The notes under the pieces are model-generated. The model ran no database searches and was not told the origin of the DNA. It was given only the letters and a program-made list of their open reading frames with translations. Source: Cepaea nemoralis (lineage: Eukaryota > Mollusca > Gastropoda > Stylommatophora > Helicidae). From it: a stretch of 64,000 nucleotides of DNA. Numbering within the stretch: the first letter of the stretch is position 1; each line of letters starts with the position of its first letter. The translations under genes and the position numbers were made by a program. Positions 22,600 to 33,956 of this stretch are shown piece after piece. The stretch lies in NCBI GenBank assembly GCA_014155875.1, contig JACEFZ010006306.1, positions 1-64,000 of the forward strand. The letters run 5' to 3'.

Positions 22600-24540
22600 C
22601 ATGCAGGAGGAGGAGAGGGAGGAGGAGGGAGGAGGAGGAGAGAGTAGGAGGAGGGAGGAGGCGGAGGGAGAAGGAAGAGGGAGGAGGAAGAGGGAGAAGG
22701 AGGAGGGAGAAGAAGGAGAAGGAGGGGGAGGAGGAGGAGGGAAGAGGATGAGGGGAGGAGGAGGAGGGAGGAGGAGGAATGTGAAGGGAGGAGGAGGGAG
22801 GAGGTAGAGGGAGGAGGAGGAGGAGGGAGGCGGAGAGAGGAGGAGGGAGGAGGAGGAAGAGGGAGGAGGAGGAATGTGAAGGGAGGAGGGGGGAGGAGGT
22901 AGAGGGAGGAGGAGGGAGGAGGAGGGAGGAGTAGGGATTAGGAGGAGGAGGGAGGAGTAGGGTGGAGGAGGAGGCGAGGAGGAGGGAGGAGGAAGAGGGA
23001 GGAGGAGGGAGAAGGAGGGAGGAGGAGAACGCAGGAGGAGAAGGGAGCAGGAGGAGGATAGGGAGGAGGAGGGAGAGGGAGGAGGAGGGAGGAGGAGGAG
23101 AGAGTAGGAGGAGGGAGGAGGCGGAGGGAGAAGGAAGAGGGAGGAGGCGGAGGGAGAAGGAGGAGGGAGAAGGAGGAGAAGGAAGAGGGAGGAGGAAGAG
23201 GGAGAAGGAGGAGGGAGAAGGAGGAGAAGGAGGGGAGGAGGGGAGGAGGGGAGGGAAGAGGAGGAGGGGAGGAGGAGGAGGGAGGAGGAGGAATGTGAAG
23301 GGAGGAGGAGGGAGGAGGTAGAGGGAGGAGGAGGAGGAGGGAGGCGGAGAGAGGAGGAGGGAGGAGGAGGAAGAGGGAGGAGGAGGAATGTGAAGGGAGG
23401 AGGGGGAGGAGGTAGAGGGAGGAGGAGGGAGGAGGAGGAGGTAGAGGGAGGAGGAGGAGGAGGAGGAGGGAGGAGGAGGGAGGAGGCGGAGAGGGAGGAG
23501 GAGGAAGGAGGAGGGGGAGGAGGGAGGAGGAGGGAGGAAGAAGGAGGAGGAGGGAGGAGGAGTGATGAGGAGGAGGGAGGAGGAGGAGGAGGAGGAGGAG
23601 GAGGAGGAAGAGGGAGGAGGAGGAATGTGAAGGGAGGAGGAGGGAGGAGGTAGAATGAGGAGGAGGAGGGAGGAGGAGGAGTGAGGAGGAGGAGAGGGAG
23701 GAGGAGGAAGGAGGAGGGAGGAGGGAGGAGGAGGAGGGAGGAAGAAGGAGGAGGAGGGATGAGGAGGAGGAGGGAGGAGGAGGAAGAGGGAGGAGGAGGA
23801 ATGTGAAGGGAGGAGGAGGTAGAGGGAGGAGGAGGAGGGAGGAGGAGAAGGGAGGAGGAGGGATGAGGAGGAGGGAGGAGGAGGGATGAGGAGGAGGGAG
23901 GGGGAGGAATGTGAAGGGAGGAGGAGGGAGGAGGTAGAGGGAGGAGGAGGAGGGAGGAGGAGGAGTGAGGAGGAGGAGAGGGAGGAGGAGGAAGGAGGAG
24001 GGAGGAGGAGGAGGAGGGAGAAGAAGGAAGGAGGAGGAGGAAGGAGGGAGAGGAAGGAGGGAGAATGAGGAGGGGAGGAAGGAAAGAGAGGTGGAAGGGG
24101 AGGAGGAGGGAGGAGGAAAGAGGTAGGGGGAGGAGGAGGTAGAGGGAGGAGGAGGAGGAAGGAAAGGGAGGAGGAAGAGGAGGAGAAGGGAGGAGGAGGG
24201 TGGAGGGAGGAGGAGGAGGGAGGAGGTAGGAGGAGGAAGAGGGAAGAGGGAGAAGAAGGGAGAAGGAGGAGGGAGGATGATGAGGGAGAAGGAGGCAGGA
24301 GGAGGAGGAGGGAGGCAGGAGGAGGAGGGATGAGGAGGGAGAGGGAGGAGGAGGGAAGATGAGGGAGGAGGGGGGAGGAGGCGGAGGGAGTAGGAGGGAG
24401 GAGGATGGAGGAGAAGGGGAGAGGAAGAGGGAGAAGGAAGAGGGAGAAGGAGGAGGTAGGAGGGAGAGGGATGAGAGGGAGGAGGAAGAGGAGAAGGGTG
24501 GAGGGAGGAGGTAGAGGGAGGAGAAGAGAGGGGGAGAGAG
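22600..24540. repeat. ~1.9 kb GGA-rich polypurine tract with higher-order repeats
   Basis: Almost pure purine on the plus strand, mostly GGA with AGA and scattered T and C. A higher-order motif containing 'gaggaatgtgaagggagg', then 'ggaggtagagggagga', recurs near 22775, 22871, 23290, 23388, 23627, 23803 and 23908. Long Ser/Pro/Leu frames on the minus strand (536 and 674 codons) and Glu/Gly/Arg frames on the plus strand are simple-repeat translations, not genes. Confidence 0.95.
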
Positions 24541-24633
24541 TTCGCCATTCCGAATTCATACTCGTCTAGTTCTTCCCTTCTACACGACTGTAGATAACTT
24601 CCTTACACATAAAAAGATGAATTGTTATTGATA

Positions 24634-24745
24634 TTGCCGTGGCATGGAGGAATATCAGCAGCAGAGTTGATTAAAAAAACAAAGACTGAGATCTACAGAG
24701 AGCCATGAACGCCTACGCCAGCCGGCACGGCACTTGATGATGATG
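24634..24745 (+). mobile_element. LINE-F 3' tail fragment
   Basis: About 110 bp matching the terminal part of LINE-F at 12790-12916 ('ggaatatcagcagcagagtt', 'gagccatgaacgcctacgcc'), ending in 'gatgatgatgatt'. Confidence 0.8.
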
Positions 24746-24859
24746 ATTGCCGTGTGACGATTCTGTGTAGTCACGTCATTTTCTTCCCTTTCCCTAGCGT
24801 TTTGGTTCGGGGATTCTTTCATCATCATCATCATATATTTACGTACGTATTTTGGGAGG

Positions 24860-25040
24860 GGGAGGAGGGAGGAGGAGGAAGAAGAAAAAAAAACTATGAC
24901 AGTTGACAGCTCTGGAATGAAAGGAAGGCGTGTAGAAAATTTCATCTCAATCGGATGGGCCGTTCGCGAACAAATAAAGGACATACATATTTACATACAT
25001 ACATATATACATACACATATACATACACTTTGTTTTATAG
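24860..25040 (+). mobile_element. Repeat W copy 3, 3' end only
   Basis: GGA tract followed by 'gacagctctggaatgaaagg' and 'tttcatctcaatcggatggg', matching the end of W copy 2. It runs into an 'acatacata' simple repeat. Confidence 0.75.
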
Positions 25041-25376
25041 ATATAGATGTATAATTTCGTTTATTAAACTTCTAAATCCAACAATCATATGCAGACATGT
25101 AGCATCAAAAATATCTCCTAGACTAGAGGTTATACAGGAGTGTGCATAAATCCAATAACAAACAGAGCAGCCACCATACAGGCATCAGTTAAGAATTTAG
25201 AATTCAGCCATGCTAAGCAACAGCAAAAATATAAGTACGCACAGGCAAAACTAAAATGAAAGTTAAAACAAGCGAAAAACTTGTAACTTGTAGGTTTGCG
25301 AAAAAATCTATAGATGATTTACATCATCATCTCTATGCTATTGAATGCTATTGAAGAAGAAAACGCTTTAGAAGTA
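25041..25376. other. Unassigned spacer
   Basis: AT-rich sequence between W and the GAA array. One frame reads SVKNLEFSHAKQQQKYKYAQ (about 25187-25245) and may be a protein remnant, but I recognise no family. Confidence 0.35.
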
Positions 25377-25692
25377 ATAGAAGAAGAAGAGGACGAAGAA
25401 GAAGAAGAAGAAGAGAAGAAGAAGAAGAGAAGAAGAAGAGAAGAAGAAGAAGAAGAAGAAGAAGAAGAAGAAGAAGAAGAAGAAGAAGAAGAAGAAGAAG
25501 AAGAAGAAGAAGAAGAAGAAGAAGAAGAAGAAACGAAGAAGAAGAAAACGAAGAAGAAGAAAGAAGAAGAAGAAGAAGAAGAAGAAGAAGAAGAAGAAGA
25601 AGAAGAAGAAGAAGAGAAGAAGAAGAAGAAGAAGAGAAGAAGAAGAAGAAGAAGAAGAAGAAGAAGAAGAAGAAGAAGAAGAAGAAGAAGAA
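25377..25692. repeat. (GAA)n array, left part
   Basis: Long GAA/AAG tract with minor ACG and AGA variants, cut by the LTR retrotransposon. The right part resumes at 33957. Confidence 0.95.
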
Positions 25693-28304
25693 TGTCATGG
25701 AACGGCTGAGAATTCACCTAGCAATACTCCCACAAGTCCAATTCCCCTTTTTCCGTAAGTCTAGATCTAGTCGAAGGGATACAACCGAGGTATTAATGTA
25801 CCCCACGCAAGGGCGATTGGTGGTCCCTTGTCTTCTAGCTGTTCGTGTGAGACAAGCTCAACCCAACCAGTTCCGCTAACGCATGCGCAAGAAACCGTCT
25901 CAGAACAAAGAGAGGCTCAGTTGAGATCCGGCCGTGGGAGCAAGACGTTGTGTTTGAACGACTGTGTTAATTCGTAAATGGGAGAGAGGAAGCCAGTGTC
26001 TTGCTGTTTATCAAAGAAAACCGACAGAACGTCCAGTGTTGGGACGGGAGCTCCTCAATTCTGAATACACAGTTTGTCGTAAGGTACGTGAAAACATATT
26101 TAGATAAATAATGTGTGTCGCTACCGCGTTGAACCGAAGCTGTTCGACCACATGTCCCGCCCGGCGCACAAAGGTCAGTCAGGGGTGAACCTGTGGGCTT
26201 GTGTTTTAACTTAACACTGCAGGCTAGTTGAACACGATGGATTGTAGGCCTGTTTTGCGTTATAATTGTACAAGTACGTGAATGCGTGTTATTGCCGCTA
26301 CAAGTAGTTATAGACATTTAGGACAGGCCCAATAGTGTTAGTAGTCCGAGTTCACTCCTGGGCGGCCTTAGAACTCTAACGTAGTCGACACAAACGGAAG
26401 TTGGCGAAGGCGTTGTAGAACATAGGTCGAGTGAGGTACCAGGGAACTCGGCCGAACTAGACGAAACCCATGCGATGGTCACCGAACGTGTCGAAGGTCA
26501 TTCGAAGGACATTGCGGGTGTCCAAGTTCGAATTCTTTGGTGTGACGACCACTGGCTTTGCTGAACTTTCTGCTTACTCTTTATGTTATTGGTTGCCGTA
26601 ACGGAACACCATCTTGATAGGCAGTTGGTTCCAGAGAGGTTGACACTGGAGAAACTGGGGAATGCGACAGAGCTGGTCACAGCCAGCTGAACACCGTTCC
26701 AAATGCTCTGACCTTAACTAGGGGAGGAGGGAACGGGATGTGGACTTCCGCTACAGGGGGATTTCCCTGTATAATCTATTACATTCCTGGATCAGAGCTA
26801 GAGCTCCGGGAGACCTGGTGTATAGTAGGTAATCCTAAAATCGAACCAGGGAGAGGGGGCTACCTCCGAGGGAGAGGAATTCGGTGTTCACCGGCTCTCC
26901 TTCAGAGCCATTCTGTCTCTAGGTACCTTTAACCTACTAACCTGGTATATTGTGTCCTTAGAAGTCTTTTTAGGACAGAAGGATTTCGCCGACACCATGA
27001 CCAGATACACAGCCCTACCTTGGGCGGGTTCGAGACGGAGGACGGTTCAGCCAGCACTTGTTAGGACCCAGACCCAGTTCAGTTTTTTCAGTGGATCCTG
27101 GTCTGTGAGGGCCGGCCGGGTCATGGCGACACCGGCCTATGCTGAGTACACATAGGTAACGTGTACCTCTGGGGGGAAGTCTGCGTCACGATATTCACAC
27201 ATGGTGTTATCTTTGGCAGGTTCTACTTTCGGAGAGACTTACGTGACGGGACCAGAGGAAGATGACTTGGTGAAGGCTGCTCAATGGCTGGCTTACCTAT
27301 GTGACGTGACGTGAGGCTTCTACACCACACCACGTGCCGGGAAGTTACGACGCCACAATCGAGTCCCGTCTAAACCGCTAAATGATCTTCAGTCAGTCCA
27401 CCAAGTATTATGATGGCTACACACGGGCGAGTATCGTGTCCTCTTGTCTGTGAACAGTTTTGACATTGTGACCCACTAGCCAAACGGGTAGAGAAGAACT
27501 ACATTACCCTTTATTTCATGATGGCCTGGTGTTCCGGGAACAGTCTACCATGTAGGAATAGGAACACTGGTTACATTCCTTACCGGGTCACGCGCTACCA
27601 GTACTGACTCTGAGTGACAGAGTCAACTTGAACTGTGCCAACTTTCTGTGCTTATAGGCCCAGTTATACCCATCCTGATCCCATTAGAGACCACCATCTG
27701 TTGCCAGAACTTGACATTGTTAAATGTGTGTTAAATGTTAGGGTGGCTTCTTAGGACCGTTTGTCTAGCACAGGCCTTACCAGTGAAGCTTGAAGGACAG
27801 GCCTTCAGAACTTCTACAGGGATGTTAGTCCGGAGTCATCACGTACCACCGCAACTTGGAGTCACCACATTGACGTGCTAGTCATTCCAATTGAGACTAC
27901 ACCTCGGCAGAGACATTCCACGCTACGTGTGCAGATGAGTGACCTCTTTAACCTTGTGGTATCGTACCCAGTGTACAGTGATGAGTGAGACGGCCTGAGA
28001 CTAATCCAGATAGCCATTTCTTCTATCGCCTGGCGGTGGCCAGGATTCTCTCATGAACATTCCCCTTGTTGATAATTCTCTTGTACATTATATCATCTAG
28101 TCATTATGTGTAGACACCAGAGTCGTGTCATCTGTTCTGGATGAGAGGTGAAAAAGGTATTGTCCAGCGGTTGATAGTGAGAGAGACAGGAATCCAAGGG
28201 CTGGTGGGGTCTGTAGACTGAGATTTATTGTATTCCCAGAGTGCATCTATCCCGTTATTAAGATGTAATAGTATGCTTCCCTCACCCCAGGAAATACTAC
28301 GATA
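25693..28304 (+). repeat. 5' LTR
   Basis: 2,612 bp, TG-start. The terminal base pair is TA rather than CA, apparently a C-to-T change relative to the 3' LTR. Its open frames (for example 26738-26932 and 26952-27155) are duplicated in the other LTR and have no recognisable domain. The LTR would carry promoter and polyadenylation signals, which I cannot pinpoint. Confidence 0.93.
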
Positions 28305-28309
28305 TTATT

Positions 28310-28327
28310 TGGGGGCTCGTCCGGGAT
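28310..28327 (+). promoter_or_regulatory. Primer binding site, tRNA-Pro type
   Basis: TGGGGGCTCGTCCGGGAT, 18 nt complementary to the 3' end of animal proline tRNA; the same site is used by some gammaretroviruses. It lies 5 nt after the 5' LTR. It would prime minus-strand DNA synthesis. Confidence 0.93.
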
Positions 28328-28545
28328 ATTGATGAGACAGCTCTGGTTATTATGGTTAGGACATTTCATTCCTAGTATCTCTATTCAGGTCTACATAGGT
28401 CTTTGGTCCGGTTTCTTCTCTGGACAAAGACAGATTGACGTGTGGTGTGTTGGGACGTCATATATATTAGATTGGTGTATTGCGGCATATCTATATATTG
28501 CGTTATTTACTTACCACTCACACTACTAACATATACTCTCTAAGT

Positions 28546-29436
28546 ATGGCATCCCCCAAATTAAATATGGATGAAGTGCAGGAAACCGGCGAAGGAATGG
28601 GCTTCACCGGCACTGCACTAACAGAGTATATCCAAGGGATTGAGAGAGACTTCCGTCAGGAAGAGAGAGAGAGAAGACAGCAAGAAGCGGAGGATCGAAG
28701 GATGGCCTTTGAGTTGAAGAAGTTCGAAATCGAACAAGCCGCTAAAAAGTTCGAAGCCGAACAAGAGGCTCAGAAGCGAGAGCATGAGTACCGCATGCGG
28801 GAACTCGAGCTCAGGGCACAATCAAGTAGAGAGACTGAGGGAGCAGTAGGAGGGTCTTCACTCCCTGGTTCACCTACCTTAGGTCGACATGGTTATCATG
28901 CCATGAAGTTTCCTCTACCGATTTTTGAGGAAGATAAGGAAAAGATCGACCAGTTCTAACAAAAGTTCGAGGCTATGTCTGTCGCCATGGGTCTCGATGG
29001 AGACAAGTGGTGTCTGAAACTGTCCCAGGGATTGCGCGGAACCGCTTACGAGGTCTACTCACGGTTACCGGCGGGACACGAGAATAATTATGCCGAACTG
29101 AAGGCAGCGCTGTTGAAACAGTTCGAGATGACGTCGCATACTTACCGCAAGAAGTTTCGAGAAGCGAAACGAGAGCCGAGTGAGTTATTTCCTGCGTACG
29201 CCGAGCGTCTTAGATCATACCTCCATAAATGGATGGACTTAGCTCAGTTCGCACACGATTACGACAGTCTCGAAGAACTGATGATCGTCGACCAGATGCG
29301 GAAGCATATGTCGAAACCGCTCAAAGAGTTCTTGGGAGAACAAGGGGCGGAAAGATTAGAGGTAGTAGCCAAAATGGCCGAACGATTCGTCGAGGTGCAT
29401 GGTGAAGGTGGGGAAAACCCATCCCTCCATGGGTAA
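28546..29436 (+). pseudogene. gag: gag of the LTR element, SCAN-like, one in-frame stop
   Basis: One frame from ATG 28546 to the stop at 29434-29436, interrupted only by TAA at 28957-28959. Residues about 1-110 form a charged coiled coil (RRQQEAEDRRMAFELKKFEI). The capsid-like part after the stop reads GLDGDKWCLKLSQGLRGTAYEVY. It is followed by a region similar to the vertebrate SCAN domain: YRKKFREAKREPSELFPAYA, ERLRSYLHKWMD, LEELMIVDQMRKHM. Gag proteins of Gmr1-like elements are the accepted source of SCAN. It would assemble the retrotransposon particle. The zinc knuckle is in the next frame, which overlaps by 38 nt. Confidence 0.85.
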
Positions 29437-30874
29437 AAGTCAGGACAAGACTGACAAAAAGAAACTGAAGAACTCTCATGCCAAGAAGGTAGAACCTTAT
29501 GAAAAATCCTCTGACCAGAGTCCAGAGAAGTCGAAGGATCGGAGCAAGAGCCCACATAACTCTCCACCGAAACGGAAATGGAGTGAGAAGTGGTGTTGGA
29601 TTTGCCAGTCCCCCTCGCACAATACAAGGGACTGCAGATCGAAGGCTAAGAGCTCACACTTTGCGGCCTGCCTTGTGGCTCCAAAGGCTGTTGCCACCGA
29701 AAAGGTCGAGGTCGGCGAAGAGACTCTGGATCAAGAGAGGCCACCTGTGGTCGAACTGATAGAAGTCAACGGCCAGCAGGTTGAGTGTCTCTATGACACT
29801 GGCCTAGAGGGGGAAGCCGTCATTGCCGCCAGTCTAGTGAGACCAGACCAACTCACCGGGGAAAGCATCGAGATACAGCCGGCTATGAAGAGTACGGTAG
29901 CCATGACGCTACCAATCGCTAACGTAGAGATTAGGTCGAGATACGTCACGTGCATAATCCCCGCCGCGGTACTACTCGATCCACTATATCCCGTGATTCT
30001 GGGGAGTAAATATGTATTTCTAGGGGTGCCGAAGAAGCCAATCCACCTAGGCATACATACCTGCGCCCACACAGGGAAAGACGAGGCAAACACAACCAGC
30101 TCGAAAACCCAGCTAGGGGGTTTGCGCACGGCCCAGAGCGAAGACGTGACACTACGTCCGTGCTACAAGAAGCTGCAGAAAAGTACTGACCCACGGCAAC
30201 GGGACCAGTACTATCTGAAGAATCGGCTGCTCTACCGGAGAGCCGGAAGGGGAGATGAACTGCACGGGCAGTTGGTGGTCCCGACGGACTACCGTCTTCC
30301 AATTCTTCAGAGGGGACACGCCATATCGGGTAGTAACCTATCCGGGAATGGTCATATGGTTGTCAGAGCGACGCTGCAGCGAATTTCCGGTCATTATTAC
30401 TGGCCACGAATGACTGGCGATGTACGCCGGTTAGTAAAGTCATGCCCAGAATGCCAGAAGGCTACACCCACAGATCGGACTAAGACTAGATTAGGTCTTA
30501 AGGTGGGAGATAGAGTATTATTGTGGGGTCCCAGCAAGACCAATATGCTCGAGGTAGGATGGCAAGGACCTTATCCCGTTGTCAGGGTAGTGTCCAAAAC
30601 CAACTACGAGATCCGGATCGGGGGAATTTTGAGAATTTTCCATACAAATCTTCTGCGGAAAAACGAGGAGAGGTCCGGTGACAAATCTCTGCACCTGTCG
30701 GCGATGTCAGTCACTAGTACCCCAGTTCGGAAGGGGTGGGTAACGTCGGATGCGGCGCGAGATACCCTGGACTCCGACCGACGATCGACTGACTGGCCCC
30801 GCTATCGAAAGAGATGGCCAGGGAAACCCGAGTCCAGAGGGTTCTGGGAAGACTATACCGTCCATCGAGGATGA
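29399..30874 (+). pseudogene. pol: pol part 1: zinc knuckle, protease, integrase ends
   Basis: A 491-codon open frame, shifted one base relative to gag and overlapping it, so a frameshift was probably needed for expression. It contains a CCHC knuckle CWICQSPSHNTRDC at about residues 66-79. An aspartic protease follows with CLYDTG and the closing VILGSKYVFLG. Then comes the integrase HHCC zinc domain (HAISGSNLSGNGH through SCPECQ, residues about 306-350). Right after SCPECQKATPTDRTK the frame passes into the integrase carboxy-terminal domain (LKVGDRVLLW, GWQGPYPVV, FHTNLLRK). The whole D,D-35-E core is missing. About 70 residues with no clear homology close the frame. Confidence 0.85.
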
Positions 30875-30939
30875 TACCGCAAATCCCGAGACATGTTTGT
30901 AGGGAGACATAGCGGTAGTGACGACACTGGTACCGCCGG

Positions 30940-31335
30940 GAAGGGAAGATCCGCCGGTATTGCACCCCGTTGCGTACGCGAGTCGGATGGTCGTCCGGCC
31001 GAACGTAAGGACTCGACGGGCAAGCGCGGTTGTCAATCACTGATATGAGAAGGGCTGTCCGAGTTACTGCCAACATTGATGGGGAGGTTGTACCTTTGAG
31101 GGTACAGGCAGACCATCAACCATTGATGTTCTTGGCGACCTCCCATAAGCTCAACGCGTGCTTGATGCGTTGGTCGTTGATGCTTCAGCCCTACACTTTT
31201 ACGGCGGAATACATTCCCGGGAAGGAGAATGTTGGGGCTGACTTTCTGTCTAGGCATCCAGTCCCAGAGGCAGAGGACGAGTTTGCTAGGAGTGAACATC
31301 CAGCAGGAGACAGTCGACGCGGTCAACTCTCTTAA
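30940..31335 (+). pseudogene. pol: pol part 2: RNase H remnant next to the 3' LTR
   Basis: Two frames. Near 30950-30990 reads PPVLHPVAYASR, and at 31090-31260 reads QADHQPLMFLATSHKLN, LMRWSLMLQPYTFTAEYIPGK and NVGADFLSRH. These are the end of a Ty3/gypsy RNase H domain. It lies after the integrase pieces and directly before the polypurine tract; in most gypsy elements integrase comes last. No reverse transcriptase motif (YXDD) is found between 30874 and 30940. Confidence 0.85.
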
Positions 31336-31346
31336 GAGGGGGCCTA
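31335..31346 (+). promoter_or_regulatory. Polypurine tract
   Basis: AAGAGGGGGCCTA-type purine run immediately upstream of the 3' LTR, the expected primer for plus-strand synthesis. Confidence 0.75.
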
Positions 31347-33956
31347 TGTCATGGAACGGCTGAGAATTCACCTAGCAATACTCCCACAAGTCCAATTCCC
31401 CTTTTTCCGTAAGTCTAGATCTAGTCGAAGGGATACAACCGAGGTATTAATGTACCCCACGCAAGGGCGATTGGTGGTCCTTGTCTTCTAGACTGTTCGT
31501 GTGAGACAAGCTCAACCCAACCAGTTCCGCTAACGCATGCGCAAGAACCGTCTCAGAACAAAGAGAGGCTCAGTTGAGATCCGGCCGTGGGAGCAAGACG
31601 TTGTGTTTGAACGACTGTGTTAATTCGTAAATGGGAGAGAGGAAGCCAGTGTCTTGCTGTTTATCAAAGAAAACCGACAGAACGTCCAGTGTTGGGACGG
31701 GAGCTCCTCAATTCTGAATACACAGTTTGTCGTAAGGTACGTGAAACATATTTAGATAAATAATGTGTGTCGCTACCGCGTTGAACCGAAGCTGTTCGAC
31801 CACATGTCCCGCCCGGCGCACAAAGGTCAGTCAGGGGTGAACCTGTGGGCTTGTGTTTTAACTTAACACTGCAGGCTAGTTGAACACGATGGATTGTAGG
31901 CCTGTTTTGCGTTATAATTGTACAAGTACGTGAATGCGTGTTATTGCCGCTACAAGTAGTTATAGACATTTAGGACAGGCCCAATAGTGTTAGTAGTCCG
32001 AGTTCACTCCTGGGCGGCCTTAGAACTCTAACGTAGTCGACACAAACGGAAGTTGGCGAAGGCGTTGTAGAACATAGGTCGAGTGAGGTACCAGGGAACT
32101 CGGCCGAACTAGACGAAACCCATGCGATGGTCACCGGACGTGTCGAAGGTCATTCGAAGGACATTGCGGGTGTCCAAGTTCGAATTCTTTGGTGTGACGA
32201 CCACTGGCTTTGCTGAACTTTCTGCTTACTCTTTATGTTATTGGTTGCCGTAACGGAACACCATCTTGATAGGCAGTTGGTTCCAGAGAGGTTGACACTG
32301 GAGAAACTGGGGAATGCAACAGAGCTGGTCACAGCCAGCTGAACACCGTTCCAAATGCTCTGACCTTAACTAGGGGAGGAGGGAACGGGATGTGGACTTC
32401 CGCTACAGGGGGATTTCCCTGTATAATCTATTACATTCCTGGATCAGAGCTAGAGCTCCGGGAGACCTGGTGTATAGTAGGTAATCCTAAAATCGAACCA
32501 GGGAGAGGGGGCTACCTCCGAGGGAGGGGAATTCGGTGTTCACCGGCTCTCCTTCAGAGCCATTCTGTCTCTAGGTACCTTTAACCTACTAACCTGGTAT
32601 ATTGTGTCCTTAGAAGTCTTTTTAGGACAGAAGGATTTCGCCGACACCATGACCAGATACACAGCCCTACCTTGGGTGGGTTCGAGACGGAGGACGGTTC
32701 AGCCAGCACTTGTTAGGACCCAGACCCAGTTCAGTTTTGGCAGTGGATCCTGGTCTGTGAGGGCCGGCCGGGTCATGGCGACACCGGCCTATGCTGAGTA
32801 CACATAGGTAACGTGTACCTCTGGGGGTAAGTCTGCGTCACGATATTCACACATGGTGTTATCTTTGGCAGGTTCTACTTTCGGAGAGACTTACGTGACT
32901 GGACCAGAGGAAGATGACTTGGTGAAGGCTGCTCAATGGCTGGCTTACCTATGTGACGTGACGTGAGGCTTCTACACCACACCACGTGCCGGGAAGTTAC
33001 GACGCCACAATCGAGTCCCGTCTAAACCGCTAAATGATCTTCAGTCAGTCCACCAAGTATTATGATGGCTACACACGGGCTAGTATCGTGTCCTCTTGTC
33101 TGTGAACAGTTTTGACATTGTGACCCACTAGCCAAACGGGTAGAGAAGAACTACATTACCCTTTATTTCATGATGGCCTGGTGTTCCGGGAACAGTCTAC
33201 CATGTAGGAATAGGAACACTGGTTACATTCCTTACCGGGTCACGCGCTACCAGTACTGACTCTGAGTGACAGAGTCAACTTGAACTGTGCCAACTTTCTG
33301 TGCTTATAGGCCCAGTTATACCCATCCTGATCCCATTAGAGACCACCATCTGTTGCCAGAACTTTGACATTGTTAAATGTGTGTTAAATGTTAGGGTGGC
33401 TTCTTAGGACCGTTGTCTAGCACAGGCCTTACCAGTGAAGCTTGAAGGACAGGCCTTCAGAACTTCTACAGGGATGTTAGTCCGGAGTCATCACGTACCA
33501 CCGCAACTTGGAGTCACCACATTGACGTGCTAGTCATTCCAATTGAGACTACACCCCGGCAGAGACATTCCACGCTACGTGTGCAGATGAGTGACCTCTT
33601 TAACCTTGTGGTATCGTACCCAGTGTACAGTGATGAGTGAGACGGCCTGAGACTAATCCAGATAGCCATTTCTTCTATCGCCTGGCGGTGGCCAGGATTC
33701 TCTCATGAACATTCCCCTTGTTGATAATTCTCTTGTACATTATATCATCTAGTCATTATGTGTAGACACCAGAGTCGTGTCATCTGTTCTGGATGAGAGG
33801 TGAAAAAGGTATTGTCCAGCGGTTGATAGTGAGAGAGACAGGAATCCAAGGGCTGGTGGGGTCTGTAGACTGAGATTTATTGTATTCCCAGAGTGCATCT
33901 ATCCCGTTATTAAGATGTAATAGTATGCTTCCCTCACCCCAGGAAATACTACGACA
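31347..33956 (+). repeat. 3' LTR
   Basis: 2,610 bp, TG...CA, with single-base and single-indel differences from the 5' LTR scattered along it (for example near 31480, 31490, 31540, 32695-32745 and 33370). Confidence 0.93.

Larger units (their letters stand above)
25693..33956 (+). mobile_element. Ty3/gypsy LTR retrotransposon, Gmr1-like, internally deleted (8,264 bp)
   Basis: A full LTR-to-LTR element. Two direct LTRs of 2,612 and 2,610 bp flank a 3.04 kb interior with primer site, gag, a partial pol and a polypurine tract. LTRs begin TGTCATGG and end TACGA(C/T)A. It sits inside a GAA array; flanking AAGAA is compatible with a 5-bp target duplication but is not diagnostic in that repeat. By eye I count about 18 LTR differences, so about 99.3% identity and a recent insertion. 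The surviving pol order is protease, integrase pieces, then RNase H just before the 3' LTR, the Gmr1-like order. Reverse transcriptase and the integrase catalytic core are absent, so this copy must have depended on another element. Confidence 0.9.

Noticed and set aside
22535..24559. Very long Ser/Pro/Leu-rich minus-strand frames (674 and 536 codons)
   Set aside because: They are translations of the GGA/TCC simple repeat. There is no sequence complexity and no gene structure, and several overlapping frames are equally open.
26738..27155. LTR frames duplicated at 32390-32807
   Set aside because: Identity between copies is explained by recent LTR duplication, not by coding constraint. No domain seen.
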